DNA of 64,000 nt from Simiduia aestuariiviva (lineage in GTDB: Bacteria > Pseudomonadota > Gammaproteobacteria > Pseudomonadales > Cellvibrionaceae), in contig NZ_JACHXZ010000001.1 in assembly GCF_014192475.1 (NCBI RefSeq), positions 629,819 to 693,818 of the forward strand, in the 5' to 3' direction. The notes below the pieces were generated by a model, which saw only the letters and a program-made list of their open reading frames with translations, did not search any database and was not told where the DNA came from. Below, piece after piece: positions 1-8,756 of the stretch (the stretch's first letter is position 1; every line of letters begins with the position of its first letter). Position numbers and translations under genes: made by a program.

Positions 1-1
1 G

Positions 2-2698
2 TTGGTTGACCGCACCGGTCAGCACGATTTAAGTCAGCTGCGCAGCCTGCAAGATTGGTTTTTAAAGTTCGAATTGCAATCGCTGCCGGGCGTGTCGGAA
101 GTGGCGAGTGTCGGCGGCATGGTGCGCCAATATCAGGTGCAAGTTGATCCACAAAAGCTGCGCGCCTTTGGGATTCCATTGGCTATGGTGCAAGCGGCCA
201 TAGAGCGCGGCAATCAAGAAATTGGCGCCAGTGTGGTCGAAATGGCGGAAGCGGAGTACATGCTACGCGCCACGGGCTATATCAAAAACATTGCCGACCT
301 AGAAACCATCCCCCTTACCGTCAACAGCAAGGGCACGCCGGTATTGCTGCGCGATGTCGCCGAGATACAACTGGGGCCCGACATGCGCCGCGGCGTGGCG
401 GAACTCGATGGTGAAGGCGAAGTGGTGGGTGGCATCGTCGCCATGCGCTTTGGCGAAAACGCACAAACGACCATCGATACCGTGAAGGCGCGCTTGGCGA
501 TGCTCACGCCGAGTTTGCCGGACGGCGTAGAAATCGTGACGGTGTACGATCGCTCTGCGCTGATTGAGCGCGCGGTGGAAAACCTTTGGCACAAGTTAGC
601 CGAAGAGTTGGCCATGGTGGCGCTGGTGTGCGTGTTGTTTTTGTTCCATGTGCGTTCATCATTGGTGGCGGTGATCAGTTTGCCGGTGGGTATTCTGGTG
701 GCGTTCATCATCATGCACTGGCAGGGCTTGAACGCCAATATCATGTCGCTCGGCGGCATAGCCATTGCTATTGGCGCCATGATTGACGGCGCCATCGTGA
801 TGATTGAAAACATGCACAAACACATGGAACGCACGCCCATCACCAAAGACAATCGCTGGCAACTGGTGACCCAAAGTGCGGTGGAAGTGGGGCCCGCATT
901 GTTTTTTAGTTTGTTGATTATTACCGTCAGTTTTATTCCGGTATTTACATTGGAGGCCCAAGAAGGGCGCATGTTCGCGCCCTTGGCCTTCACCAAGACC
1001 TATGCCATGGCTGCCAGCGCCGCACTCGCCATCACTTTGGTGCCAGTGTTAATGGGTTACTTCATTCGCGGGCGCGTGCGCACCGAATCGGAAAACCCCA
1101 TCAACCGAGGCTTCAGTGCCGTCTATCTGCCAGCGTTGACGGCGGTATTGAAATTCCCAAAACTCACCTTGATAGCCGCTTTGTTGTTGGTGGTGTCGAG
1201 TCTATGGCCCTTGCAACACATGGGCAGTGAATTTATGCCGGAATTGGATGAGGGCGATTTAATGTATATGCCCACCACCTACGAAGGCATTTCTATCGGC
1301 AAGGCGCGCGAATTATTGCAGCAAACCGATAAGCTCATTAAAACCCTGCCCGAAGTGGAAACGGTATTCGGCAAAGTGGGTCGCGCCGATACCGCCACTG
1401 ATCCCGCGCCGCTCACCATGATCGAAACGTTTATTCAGCTAAAACCCCGCGATCAGTGGCGGCCCGGCTTGACGCTCGACGGTCTTAAGCAGGAACTCAA
1501 TAGCTTGGTGAGTTTTCCGGGCGTCACCAACGCCTGGGTGATGCCCATTAAAACCCGCATCGACATGTTGGCCACCGGCATCAAAACGCCGGTGGGCATT
1601 AAAGTGGCGGGGCCCGACCTTGCAGTGATTCAAGGCATAGGTACGCAATTGGAAATGTTGTTGGCCGAGGTGCCGGGCACGGCGTCGGTGTACGCAGAGC
1701 GCGTGGCCAATGGGCGCTACATTAAAATTGACATCGATCGCGAAAAGGCCGCGCGCTTTGGTTTAAATATTGGCGATGTGCAGCAGGTGATCGGTACCGC
1801 CGTAGGAGGCCGGAACGTAACAGAGACCGTGGAGGGGCAAGAGCGCTACCCCGTAAATATTCGCTACCCGCAACACTACCGCGATTCGCCAGAGCAGCTG
1901 GCATTGCTGCCGATAGTGACGCCGGCCGGGCAGCACATAGCGCTGGGTGACGTTGCCGAAATCTTAGTGGAAGAGGGCGCAGGTGGTATTAAAAGTGAGA
2001 ATGCGCGCTTAAACGGCTGGGTGTTTATCGATACCGCCGGTGTTGATGTGGGCACTTATGTCGCTGATGCAAAAAAATTGATCGGTCAACAACTGTCATT
2101 GCCGCCGGGTTATTCACTGAGCTGGGCAGGCCAGTTCCAATACTTGGAGCGAGCCAAAGCCCGGTTGCAGTACTTAGTACCCTTTACCTTGTTGATCATC
2201 GTGATTCTGTTGTATCTGTGTTTCAAAAACGCCGCGCAGGTGGCGATGATCATGGGCACCTTGCCACTCGCCTTAGTGGGCAGTGTATGGTTCATGCACG
2301 TGTTGGGCTTTCACTTTTCGGTGGCCGTGGGGGTGGGCATGATTGCGCTCGCGGGCGTGGCGGTGGAAACCGGCGTGATTATGTTGGTGTATTTAGATCA
2401 CGCGTGGTTACAAATGCGCGCAGAGCATAAGCAACCCAATCTGGCCAATTTGCGAGACGCGGTGATCGCCGGTGCGGTGTTGCGCTTGCGACCAAAGTTG
2501 ATGACCGCTGTGGCCACCATCGCGGGTCTTGTGCCGATTATGTATGGCGCGGGCACCGGCTCGGAAATTATGAGCCGTCTGGCGGCGCCCATGGTGGGCG
2601 GTATGGTCAGCTCGGTGCTATTGACGTTATTTGTGCTGCCCGTGGTGTATTTGTTGTGGCGTTCGCAGCAACTTAAATTCCTATCCTCTGGAGATTAG
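2..2698 (+). CDS. cusA: CusA-type heavy-metal RND efflux pump, 5'-truncated by window edge
   Basis: Inner-membrane proton-driven pump of a tripartite CusCBA-type system that moves Cu(I)/Ag(I) out across the envelope. About 898 residues are visible; family members are about 1040, so roughly the first 140 lie outside the window and no start is seen. Two hydrophobic blocks (residues about 200-370 and 725-890) flank periplasmic porter segments. Long stretches match my memory of E. coli CusA, for example MPELDEGDLMYMP, RIDMLATGIKTPVGIKV, TENAR-like KSENAR and GAGTGSEIMSRLAAPM-like text, including the methionine-rich surroundings expected for the Cu-only subgroup. copC follows directly (stop TAG next to its start) and copD after that, which supports copper as the substrate. 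Ag or another metal cannot be excluded from sequence alone. Confidence 0.93.
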   Translation: MVDRTGQHDLSQLRSLQDWFLKFELQSLPGVSEVASVGGMVRQYQVQVDPQKLRAFGIPLAMVQAAIERGNQEIGASVVEMAEAEYMLRATGYIKNIADLETIPLTVNSKGTPVLLRDVAEIQLGPDMRRGVAELDGEGEVVGGIVAMRFGENAQTTIDTVKARLAMLTPSLPDGVEIVTVYDRSALIERAVENLWHKLAEELAMVALVCVLFLFHVRSSLVAVISLPVGILVAFIIMHWQGLNANIMSLGGIAIAIGAMIDGAIVMIENMHKHMERTPITKDNRWQLVTQSAVEVGPALFFSLLIITVSFIPVFTLEAQEGRMFAPLAFTKTYAMAASAALAITLVPVLMGYFIRGRVRTESENPINRGFSAVYLPALTAVLKFPKLTLIAALLLVVSSLWPLQHMGSEFMPELDEGDLMYMPTTYEGISIGKARELLQQTDKLIKTLPEVETVFGKVGRADTATDPAPLTMIETFIQLKPRDQWRPGLTLDGLKQELNSLVSFPGVTNAWVMPIKTRIDMLATGIKTPVGIKVAGPDLAVIQGIGTQLEMLLAEVPGTASVYAERVANGRYIKIDIDREKAARFGLNIGDVQQVIGTAVGGRNVTETVEGQERYPVNIRYPQHYRDSPEQLALLPIVTPAGQHIALGDVAEILVEEGAGGIKSENARLNGWVFIDTAGVDVGTYVADAKKLIGQQLSLPPGYSLSWAGQFQYLERAKARLQYLVPFTLLIIVILLYLCFKNAAQVAMIMGTLPLALVGSVWFMHVLGFHFSVAVGVGMIALAGVAVETGVIMLVYLDHAWLQMRAEHKQPNLANLRDAVIAGAVLRLRPKLMTAVATIAGLVPIMYGAGTGSEIMSRLAAPMVGGMVSSVLLTLFVLPVVYLLWRSQQLKFLSSGD

Positions 2699-2700
2699 TG

Positions 2701-3087
2701 ATGTTTAATTTTTTACGTAATTCTGCTCAGCAGTTTTTAATAGTGGGCACTGTGTTGCTGTTGGCATCAACCGGCGCAAGCGCGCATACGGGTTTGAAAG
2801 AGAGTGTGCCAGCGGCAAAGTCTACTCACGCGACGCTACCTGAAGCCATTGTGTTGCACTTTAGTGGCCCTGTGCGTTTAGTGGGCTTGACATTGAGTGA
2901 CGCCAACGGCGATCGCGCAGCGATGTCGGTGACGCCCGCATCAGCCGCTGAGGCGCGATATGAATTGCCGATGCCTTCATTGACTTGCGGCGATTGGACT
3001 CTACGCTGGATCGCCATGGGCGCCGATGGCCATAAAATGAGCGGCAATATTCCATTTTTCTATCTGTGTGAATCGGCAGCCGAATAA
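2701..3087 (+). CDS. copC: CopC-type periplasmic copper-binding protein
   Basis: Small periplasmic cupredoxin-like copper carrier, about 128 residues. A signal peptide (residues 1-29, ending ASA) precedes a mature chain that would begin with His (HTGLKES), the N-terminal Cu(II) ligand typical of CopC. The second half of the site is seen near the C terminus in DGHKMSGNIPFFY. I chose ATG 2701, with GGAG seven bases upstream; GTG 2698 is in frame and overlaps the cusA stop. The gene overlaps copD by one base (TAATG), so cusA-copC-copD are translationally coupled. Role inferred: handing copper to or from the CopD membrane protein. Confidence 0.9.
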   Translation: MFNFLRNSAQQFLIVGTVLLLASTGASAHTGLKESVPAAKSTHATLPEAIVLHFSGPVRLVGLTLSDANGDRAAMSVTPASAAEARYELPMPSLTCGDWTLRWIAMGADGHKMSGNIPFFYLCESAAE

Positions 3088-3944
3088 TGGACAGTTGGTT
3101 AATTGCCGCAGCGCTCAATAAATTTTTGTTGTTGCTGGGCACAGCCTCAGTATTGGGCGCATGGTTGCTGCATCAATTGCGTGGCCATTGGTCGCGCGCG
3201 CTATTGCTATGGCTTCGCGTGTGCAGCGGTGTACTGCTTTTGGCCTGTGTATTGATCCTGCCTATTCAAGCCGGAGCGCTGGCGGAAGCGGGTTGGTCCG
3301 GCATGTTTGATAGGTTGATGTTATCTATTGTCTGGCAAACCCATTGGGGCGATAGCACGGCCTTGCGGTTGGCGGGAAGTCTATTGGCTGTTTACGCCGT
3401 GTGGTTCACAACATCTCGAGCGCTGTTGTTAGCCATCGCCAGTGTGCTGCTGGTGGCGGCATTTGCGCTCGGCGGTCATTTAGTTGAACAGCCAATTTGG
3501 TTGCGCACACTGTTGCTAGTTCATGTGGCGATTGGTTTGGCGTGGCTGGGGTGCCTATTTCCGTTTTATTTATTGGTGCGCGAACAGCCGTCGGTCAAAC
3601 AAGCTCGCTTGCTGAAACGCTTTGGTGAGCTGGCCACCGTGCCGCTCGTACTTCTGCTAATTGTCGGTGTCATTTTGGTGTTAGCGGTTATCGCCACGCC
3701 TGAGGCAATGATTAGCACCGGCTATGGTCAACTGCTCTCAACCAAGCTCACGCTAACGCTAGTGCTCCTTGCGCTGGGGGCGTGGCATAAGTTTGTTGCC
3801 GTGCCGCGTTTAGCCGGCGAAGCAATGGCCATTGATCTCAAGGCGATTCGGGTAACTGTTGCTATAGAGACATTGGCCGGCTGGATTTTGTTGGCTGTGT
3901 TGGCGTTAATGACCACTGTGGTGGGACCGGCCCATCACGGTTAA
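3087..3944 (+). CDS. copD: CopD-type copper resistance membrane protein
   Basis: Polytopic inner-membrane protein of 285 residues with about eight hydrophobic helices and the CopD superfamily pattern: a conserved His in the GGHLVEQPIWLRTLLLVHVAIGLAW-like stretch and the GYGQLLSTKLTLTL-type segment before the final helices. Known role of the family is copper passage across the inner membrane together with CopC. It is the last gene of the cusA-copC-copD set. Direction of copper flow (import or resistance) cannot be told from sequence. Confidence 0.87.
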   Translation: MDSWLIAAALNKFLLLLGTASVLGAWLLHQLRGHWSRALLLWLRVCSGVLLLACVLILPIQAGALAEAGWSGMFDRLMLSIVWQTHWGDSTALRLAGSLLAVYAVWFTTSRALLLAIASVLLVAAFALGGHLVEQPIWLRTLLLVHVAIGLAWLGCLFPFYLLVREQPSVKQARLLKRFGELATVPLVLLLIVGVILVLAVIATPEAMISTGYGQLLSTKLTLTLVLLALGAWHKFVAVPRLAGEAMAIDLKAIRVTVAIETLAGWILLAVLALMTTVVGPAHHG

Positions 3945-4001
3945 AAAATATTCTTAGCAGTTGGCATTTGAGCTACATAAGTTAATAACTGAGGAAGAAT
4001 T

Positions 4002-4475
4002 ATGAAAGCATTGTGTGTAATTTTTGTGGCGTTGATTACAGCCACTTGGCTCCTGCCAGTGTATGGTCACGGAGACAAATCCACGGTCGATACCGCATTG
4101 TTTGTGGGAGTCGATAGCGCACCCGCTAAAACGGTGACGCGATTTCATGCTGCCTTGGTAGCGGGCGATGTTGCGACGGCACGGGCACTGCTGGCCGATG
4201 ACGTTTTAATCTTTGAGGGTGGCGTTGAGCGCTCCGCCGACCAATATGCCTCCCATCATATGCTGTCAGATATGAAATTCTTGAAGCAAATGAAGCAGAA
4301 AATATTGGAGCACAAGGTAGATATCTACGGTGACACTGCAGTGTCTAGTAGGCGCACACATACCACTGGCACCTATAAAGAAAAAGCGATTGACTCATTG
4401 GGGTTTGAGACGCTTCACTTGGTGAAGACAACATCGGGCTGGAAGATTTCGCATATCCACTGGTCTCGAAAGTAA
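4002..4475 (+). CDS. Exported NTF2/SnoaL-like (DUF4440-type) protein
   Basis: 157 residues. An N-terminal signal peptide (about 1-24, ending VYG/HG) is followed by an NTF2-like cone fold: FHAALVAGDVATARALLADDVLIFEGG is the standard DUF4440/SnoaL opening, and the end WKISHIHWSRK matches the closing strand of that family. An RBS (GAGGAAG) lies just before ATG 4002. It stands 57 bp after copD and may be co-transcribed with the copper genes, but nothing in it binds copper in an obvious way. Function unknown; such proteins bind small ligands or act as minor enzymes. Confidence 0.72.
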   Translation: MKALCVIFVALITATWLLPVYGHGDKSTVDTALFVGVDSAPAKTVTRFHAALVAGDVATARALLADDVLIFEGGVERSADQYASHHMLSDMKFLKQMKQKILEHKVDIYGDTAVSSRRTHTTGTYKEKAIDSLGFETLHLVKTTSGWKISHIHWSRK

Positions 4476-4522
4476 CCCCAGTGGGGGTGGTTTGAACAAA
4501 GCATAAAGCTAAGGATACAAAC

Positions 4523-5251
4523 GTGGGTAAAATGGATCCGTATGGAGCACACGTCAGCGCACGCAATGTCACTGTAGATATTGCTCGCACCCTAGCGATT
4601 GTGTTGATGGTGATATTTCATTTTATTTACGACCTGAAATATTTTGACTATCTATCATGGGATATTCCTAACGGGCCGGGTTGGCGCGAATTCCGCTACC
4701 TCATTCTCACGCTATTTTTTATCTGCGTAGGGATCGGTCTGGTATATGCTCATGTAAGGGCTATTCGCTGGCAGAAGTTTTGGCGCCGTGAAGCAAAGGT
4801 TTTTGTGGGTGCACTGCTCGTCACCACAATGTCACTGCTGTTATTTCCCAATAATTGGATCTACTTTGGTGTTTTGCACTTTATCCTAGTTGCCAGTCTG
4901 CTCGCGCTGCCTTTAATGCGCATGCCCAGAATTGCGCTGTTGGCCGGACTCATTATGCTGTTAGGGCACGGGTTGGATTGGTGGCCCAGTTATTGGCCGT
5001 TTCACTATGCCCATAACGCCTGGCCAAACGTAATGCCAATCAACTCAAATGACTGGGTGCCGCTCATTCCGTGGCTGGGCGTGGTGTGGATTGGAATCTT
5101 TATCGCGCATAGCCGTTGGTTGACCTCAGACCCTCTATCCTATGTTGGCATTCCTCGCTGGTGTGTTTGGCCGGGCAAGCACAGCCTGGTTATATATTTG
5201 ATCCATCAGCCAATTTTGGTGGGCAGTATTTATTGGATAGGGTCTTTGTGA
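4523..5251 (+). CDS. DUF1624 (heparan-alpha-glucosaminide N-acetyltransferase-like) membrane protein
   Basis: 242 residues with about seven hydrophobic helices. The N-terminal stretch ITVDIARTLAIVLMVIFHFIYDLKYF has the D-x-x-R-T/G...H-x-x-Y-D-L signature of DUF1624 acyltransferases, and the C-terminal GKHSLVIYLIHQPIL matches the family's closing motif. Family members are membrane-bound acyl transferases; the substrate is unknown. GTG 4523 is used with AAGGAT about 9 bases upstream; ATG 4532 is a possible alternative. No operon partner is evident. Confidence 0.8.
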   Translation: MGKMDPYGAHVSARNVTVDIARTLAIVLMVIFHFIYDLKYFDYLSWDIPNGPGWREFRYLILTLFFICVGIGLVYAHVRAIRWQKFWRREAKVFVGALLVTTMSLLLFPNNWIYFGVLHFILVASLLALPLMRMPRIALLAGLIMLLGHGLDWWPSYWPFHYAHNAWPNVMPINSNDWVPLIPWLGVVWIGIFIAHSRWLTSDPLSYVGIPRWCVWPGKHSLVIYLIHQPILVGSIYWIGSL

Positions 5252-5328
5252 CAGTATTGAATGCCATTGGGCTGTTGAGCTAACCACCCATAATCCCGTG
5301 TAATTAACTAACCTATTAAGGCATTGGC

Positions 5329-5865
5329 GTGCAGATTCCGAACTCACTTCGTCTCAGTTATTCACTCATGGGTGTACATGATGCCGAACTGCTGTTTGAG
5401 TTGGATCAAGACCCGGAAGTCATGAAATATATCAATGGTGGCTCGCCAACGTCGCGGCAGGATATAGACAACGTAATGATTCCACGCATGATGCGATATC
5501 GCAATCCGGAAAAGGGTTGGGGAATTTGGAAGGTGCTGCTGTCCGAAGATCAACAATTCATCGGCTGGATCTTGGTGAGGCCCATGGGTTTCTTTTCCGA
5601 AACACCGGATTGGGAAAATTTAGAGTTGGGTTGGCGCTTTAAGCGTGAAACTTGGGGTAAGGGTTACGCCACTGAAGCCGCAGCCGCAATCGCGGCTGCG
5701 TTTAGTACTAAGGCCGACGTTGCCACGCTATCGGCCATTGCTGTGCCCGAAAATACTGCATCAATTGCAGTAATGGAAAAGTTGGGTATGCGCTATTTAA
5801 AAACAGATTTGCATCGCGATCCCTTGGGGGATGCAGAAGTGGTTTACTACGCTAAACCCGTTTAA
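5329..5865 (+). CDS. GNAT-family N-acetyltransferase (RimJ/RimL-like)
   Basis: 178 residues. The GNAT fold is visible in order: LRLSYSLMGVHDAELLFELDQDPEVMKYI (strand 1/helix 1), GWILVRPMG, LELGWRFKRETWGKGYATEAAAAI (acetyl-CoA pyrophosphate loop, with GKGYATEA standing for the R/Q-x-x-G-x-G/A motif) and AVPENTASIAVMEKLGMRY (motif B, very typical of RimJ/RimL). It transfers acetyl from acetyl-CoA to an unknown amine. The start is GTG 5329 with AAGG upstream. Its stop codon is the first three bases of the repeat that follows. Confidence 0.85.
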   Translation: MQIPNSLRLSYSLMGVHDAELLFELDQDPEVMKYINGGSPTSRQDIDNVMIPRMMRYRNPEKGWGIWKVLLSEDQQFIGWILVRPMGFFSETPDWENLELGWRFKRETWGKGYATEAAAAIAAAFSTKADVATLSAIAVPENTASIAVMEKLGMRYLKTDLHRDPLGDAEVVYYAKPV

Positions 5866-6003
5866 TGGTGTTCGGTATAGGCGTGCAAGAGTGACGCTAT
5901 TAATGGTGTTCGATATAGGCGTGCAAGAGTGACACTATTAGTGATGTCTTTGTTAATGGTGTCACTATTAATGGTTTTTCCTTAAGCGGTGTCACTCTTG
6001 CAC
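5863..6003. repeat. 38-bp tandem direct repeat plus 15-bp inverted repeat (REP/MITE-like)
   Basis: Two adjacent 38-bp copies (5863-5900 and 5901-5938) differ at two positions. The second copy contains GTGCAAGAGTGACAC (5921-5935), whose exact reverse complement GTGTCACTCTTGCAC lies at 5989-6003. A weaker nested pair (about 5929-5940 with 5953-5965, one mismatch) is also present. The first repeat begins on the stop codon of the GNAT gene. The layout suits an extragenic palindromic element or a remnant miniature element; I do not recognise the family. Confidence 0.75.
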
Positions 6004-6078
6004 ATCTTCTAAAGATTATTCAGCGCGCTATGGAGCCGGTGCCCCGCGCGCAAAGAATGGTATAGGCGCATTTTCTAC

Positions 6079-6483
6079 CTAATGCCAGGCACCAATAATC
6101 GCGCCCATCAGAGTAAAGATGACGGTGTTAAAGCCGGCATTGATGGCAAACAATTTAAATGAGCGCTGTTCAAATAAATCGTTGATGGCCAGCGACATGG
6201 CAACCCAGCCAAACCCCGCCAAAAACCCATAAAACAGGCCTGTGTGCAGGGTGCTTTCTGCGCCTAAAAACATCGCCAGATTAAACGCAATGACCAGATT
6301 GGCTAAAAACGCCAAGCCGAAGGTCTTGGCCATGTTTTGCTTCTTGGCATCTTCTTCAGTAAGCCCAGTTTCCACCATCCAGCTTTTTCCGAAGAGTAGC
6401 GGTGAATACCAGATACCACCGAGCGCGAAACTTGAAACCGCGGCGACCAAAATGGCGTATATGTTGAGTGCTGATAGGTCCAT
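6079..6483 (-). CDS. DUF1761-family membrane protein
   Basis: 134 residues from ATG 6483, which has GGA seven bases upstream. The longer reading frame upstream to 6669 has no ribosome site and its extra residues do not look like protein. Four hydrophobic helices are visible. The opening NIYAILVAAVSSFALGGIWYSPLLFGKSWM and the end of the chain are characteristic of DUF1761, a small integral membrane family of unknown function. Divergent from the solute-binding gene at 6727. Confidence 0.8.
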   Translation of the reverse strand: MDLSALNIYAILVAAVSSFALGGIWYSPLLFGKSWMVETGLTEEDAKKQNMAKTFGLAFLANLVIAFNLAMFLGAESTLHTGLFYGFLAGFGWVAMSLAINDLFEQRSFKLFAINAGFNTVIFTLMGAIIGAWH

Positions 6484-6726
6484 GAGTGATTCCTTTGTTA
6501 TTAGTAGATCATGGGTTGAAGCGCGTGCGCGACAGGCGCGTGCCAAGGTGAAAATGATACCTATGGTGCCAAAGGTATCACAGGCGGTACCTGCTAATTG
6601 CATTGCGTTTATATATCTATTTTGAATAAATGGATGGCTGGTTAGACTTTGATTGTCGTGCAAATTCACATCGTGGCGCTTATCAGCGTATGATTGGACG
6701 TTAAAACAATAAACTGGGGCACAGCT

Positions 6727-7479
6727 ATGCAGGGGGCCAAGTTGTTAAAGCGATTTATGATCGGCTGTCTTGCCTATGCCGTGAGCCTGCCGCTCTGTGC
6801 GCAGCAGTTCAATGAATTGGTATTTATTACCGAAAGTGATGCCTCGTTAAATTATATACAGCAGGGCCGACTTCAGGGCCCAGCGGTGGAACTGTTGTTG
6901 TCTGCGAGTGAGCGCTTGGGCAGCCCTGTACTGAGAAAGGATATTCGCGTGCAACCTTGGGCGCGGGGATTTAGGCGGGCATTGGCAGGGCCAAATGCCG
7001 TGTTATTTAGCACGATTCGCACGCCAGAACGTGAAGCCAAATTTCAATGGGTGGGCCCCATAGCCTCCGAACACGACGTGTTGATAGGCCCTAAAGATCG
7101 GGCCTTCTCCTTATCGCATGTTGATCAGCTGCGAGATTTAAAAATTGGTGCTGTCAAAGATGATGTCGGTCATGAAATTTTACTGGAGCTCGGTTTAGAT
7201 CCCGAAAATATTGTGGTAGCTCACCAGGTAGAGAGCTTAAGCAAAATGCTTCTGGCCGGACGAATCGATACATGGGTGTTCGGTGAGCAGGGGTGGCATA
7301 GAGGCCTAATAGCGTCGGGTATTGATCCAGACAGTCTCGAAGTCATTTACCGCTTTCCCGCGCGGCAATACTACTTTGCCTTTAGCCTGGATGTCCCGCC
7401 AACATTAGTGAATGAATTTCAAGGGGCGTTGAATCGGCTGCTGAACGAAAAGAGCGCCCAATTAGATATTGTAAAATAG
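6727..7479 (+). CDS. Stand-alone periplasmic solute-binding protein (SBP_bac_3 type), copy 1
   Basis: About 250 residues. A signal peptide (residues 1-25, ending LCAQ) is followed by an extracellular family-3 solute-binding fold: LVFITESDASLNYIQQGRLQGPAVELLL, then LRDLKIGAVKDDVGHEILLELG and the closing YYFAFSLDVP. I prefer ATG 6727 because it starts directly at the signal peptide; TTG 6694 is also in frame. No permease or ATPase is near, so it is not an ordinary ABC importer. Such orphan proteins in this order often have sensing roles, which is inference. It is a paralogue of the next gene and probably arose with it by tandem duplication. Confidence 0.82.
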   Translation: MQGAKLLKRFMIGCLAYAVSLPLCAQQFNELVFITESDASLNYIQQGRLQGPAVELLLSASERLGSPVLRKDIRVQPWARGFRRALAGPNAVLFSTIRTPEREAKFQWVGPIASEHDVLIGPKDRAFSLSHVDQLRDLKIGAVKDDVGHEILLELGLDPENIVVAHQVESLSKMLLAGRIDTWVFGEQGWHRGLIASGIDPDSLEVIYRFPARQYYFAFSLDVPPTLVNEFQGALNRLLNEKSAQLDIVK

Positions 7480-7744
7480 TCCAATATTTTGCGCAGGTTT
7501 TGTTAGATTCGGGCGAAAGTACTATTGATAAATCGCAATTATTACCGCTAAATGCGAAATAAATTTCATGCAGTTGGCGATCACTATTTTTACTGGTCAG
7601 CTTTAGTTCGGTGGTCTACAATCGCCGGATTCCAATAACTATAAACTGGCCATGTATAATGTTTTTTTGGCGCCTCCCCGACTATTTTCACCTCTTCGCT
7701 GTATGCGATAGTCTCAGTTTATCTTTGGTGCTTGACGGATAAGT
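7480..7744 (+). promoter_or_regulatory. Intergenic region with candidate promoter before the second solute-binding gene
   Basis: 265 bp without a gene. A consensus -10 hexamer TATAAT lies at 7655-7660, 85 bp before the start of the second paralogue. No good -35 is seen at 17 bp, so the promoter assignment is weak. Nothing else recognised. Confidence 0.35.
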
Positions 7745-8569
7745 ATGCAATCTGTGCAGGTGGCTATTCGATTCTTTCTTGGGCTAATGGTTATAGTGGC
7801 TACCACTTCGGTGTGTGCCGAGCAGCCGCAGCCATCGACGCTCAGCTCGCTACGCTATATCACGGAACACAGTCCACCCTATAACTACCTGGAGGACGGT
7901 GTCCTCAAGGGCCCCGCGGTGGACTTGTTATTGGCGGCCACCGCACGGGCTGGCAGCCCAATAACGCGAGATGCCATTCTCGTTCAGCCGTGGGCGCGCG
8001 CTTACCGCAATGCACTCGAGGGGCCCACCACTGTATTGTTCAATACGATTCGTACCGAGGAGAGGGAAACGCTATTTAAGTGGGCGGGACCTACCGGAAC
8101 AGAGAAATATGTTTTGGTGGCGAGAAGGGCGCAATCCATTCAAATCACCAAGCCCGCTGATATTTTTCAACACCGCGTTGGGGCCGTGCGCGATGACGTG
8201 GGTGAAGCCTATTTGCGGGAGCTGGGTGTGCCAGCGCGCGCCATCACATTGACCTCTAGCGTGGACAATTTAGGCAAGATGTTAAAAGCCGGCCGGATCG
8301 ACCTCTGGGCATTTGGAGAAGACGGTTGGCGTCAAAGTCTAACCGATTCGGGCATAGATGTAGATGACTACGAAGCTGTATATCTGCTCAAGAAAAACGA
8401 TTACTTTTTTGCCTTTAGTCTTGACGTAGACGATGCGTTAGTTCAGCGCATGCAGTGGGCCATTGACGCAATACTGCTTGAGCGTGCTGAGGGCATGGCT
8501 ACTGAGGGGATGGGTACTGAGGGCAAGGGTACTGAGGGCAAGGCTACTGAGGGTATGGGTACGCCATAA
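7745..8569 (+). CDS. Stand-alone periplasmic solute-binding protein, copy 2, with repetitive C-terminal tail
   Basis: 274 residues, paralogue of the gene at 6727. Shared text includes DGVLKGPAVDLLLAAT, QPWARAYRNALEGP, IRTEERE and DYFFAFSLDVDDALVQRM. A signal peptide (1-26) is present. The fold ends near residue 248. The last 26 residues are low-complexity repeats of an M/K-A/G-T-E-G pentapeptide, coded by imperfect 15-bp units (8486-8566), and copy 1 lacks them. The tail is likely recent and variable in number between strains. No transport partners are adjacent. Confidence 0.82.
   Translation: MQSVQVAIRFFLGLMVIVATTSVCAEQPQPSTLSSLRYITEHSPPYNYLEDGVLKGPAVDLLLAATARAGSPITRDAILVQPWARAYRNALEGPTTVLFNTIRTEERETLFKWAGPTGTEKYVLVARRAQSIQITKPADIFQHRVGAVRDDVGEAYLRELGVPARAITLTSSVDNLGKMLKAGRIDLWAFGEDGWRQSLTDSGIDVDDYEAVYLLKKNDYFFAFSLDVDDALVQRMQWAIDAILLERAEGMATEGMGTEGKGTEGKATEGMGTP
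8486..8566 (+). repeat. Coding minisatellite, about five imperfect 15-bp units
   Basis: Units of the form GGTACTGAGGGCAAG repeat in frame at the 3' end of the second solute-binding gene, giving pentapeptides such as KGTEG, KATEG and MGTEG. The unit length is a multiple of three, so gain or loss keeps the frame. Confidence 0.85.
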
Positions 8570-8756
8570 CGCCGTCAGCGGCTCCATTCATGCGCCATAT
8601 GCAGTGGGTTGCCACTGTTCGGCTTGATCTCCTTTTGTGCGAACTCGGCTACACTCACAACTCCGTGCCATATCATGCTGAACTCACTTATGTGGATGTT
8701 AGCGATCTCAGCGCGCTAGGGTTAGTGAATAACATTGATGACATTGGAGATGATCA

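Noticed and set aside
277..996. Long open frame on the minus strand inside cusA
   Set aside because: Opposite a strongly conserved pump gene, no family-like sequence and no ribosome site; a shadow of codon bias.
5863..5938. CRISPR or terminator
   Set aside because: Only two adjacent copies without spacers, and the hairpins lack a T tract.
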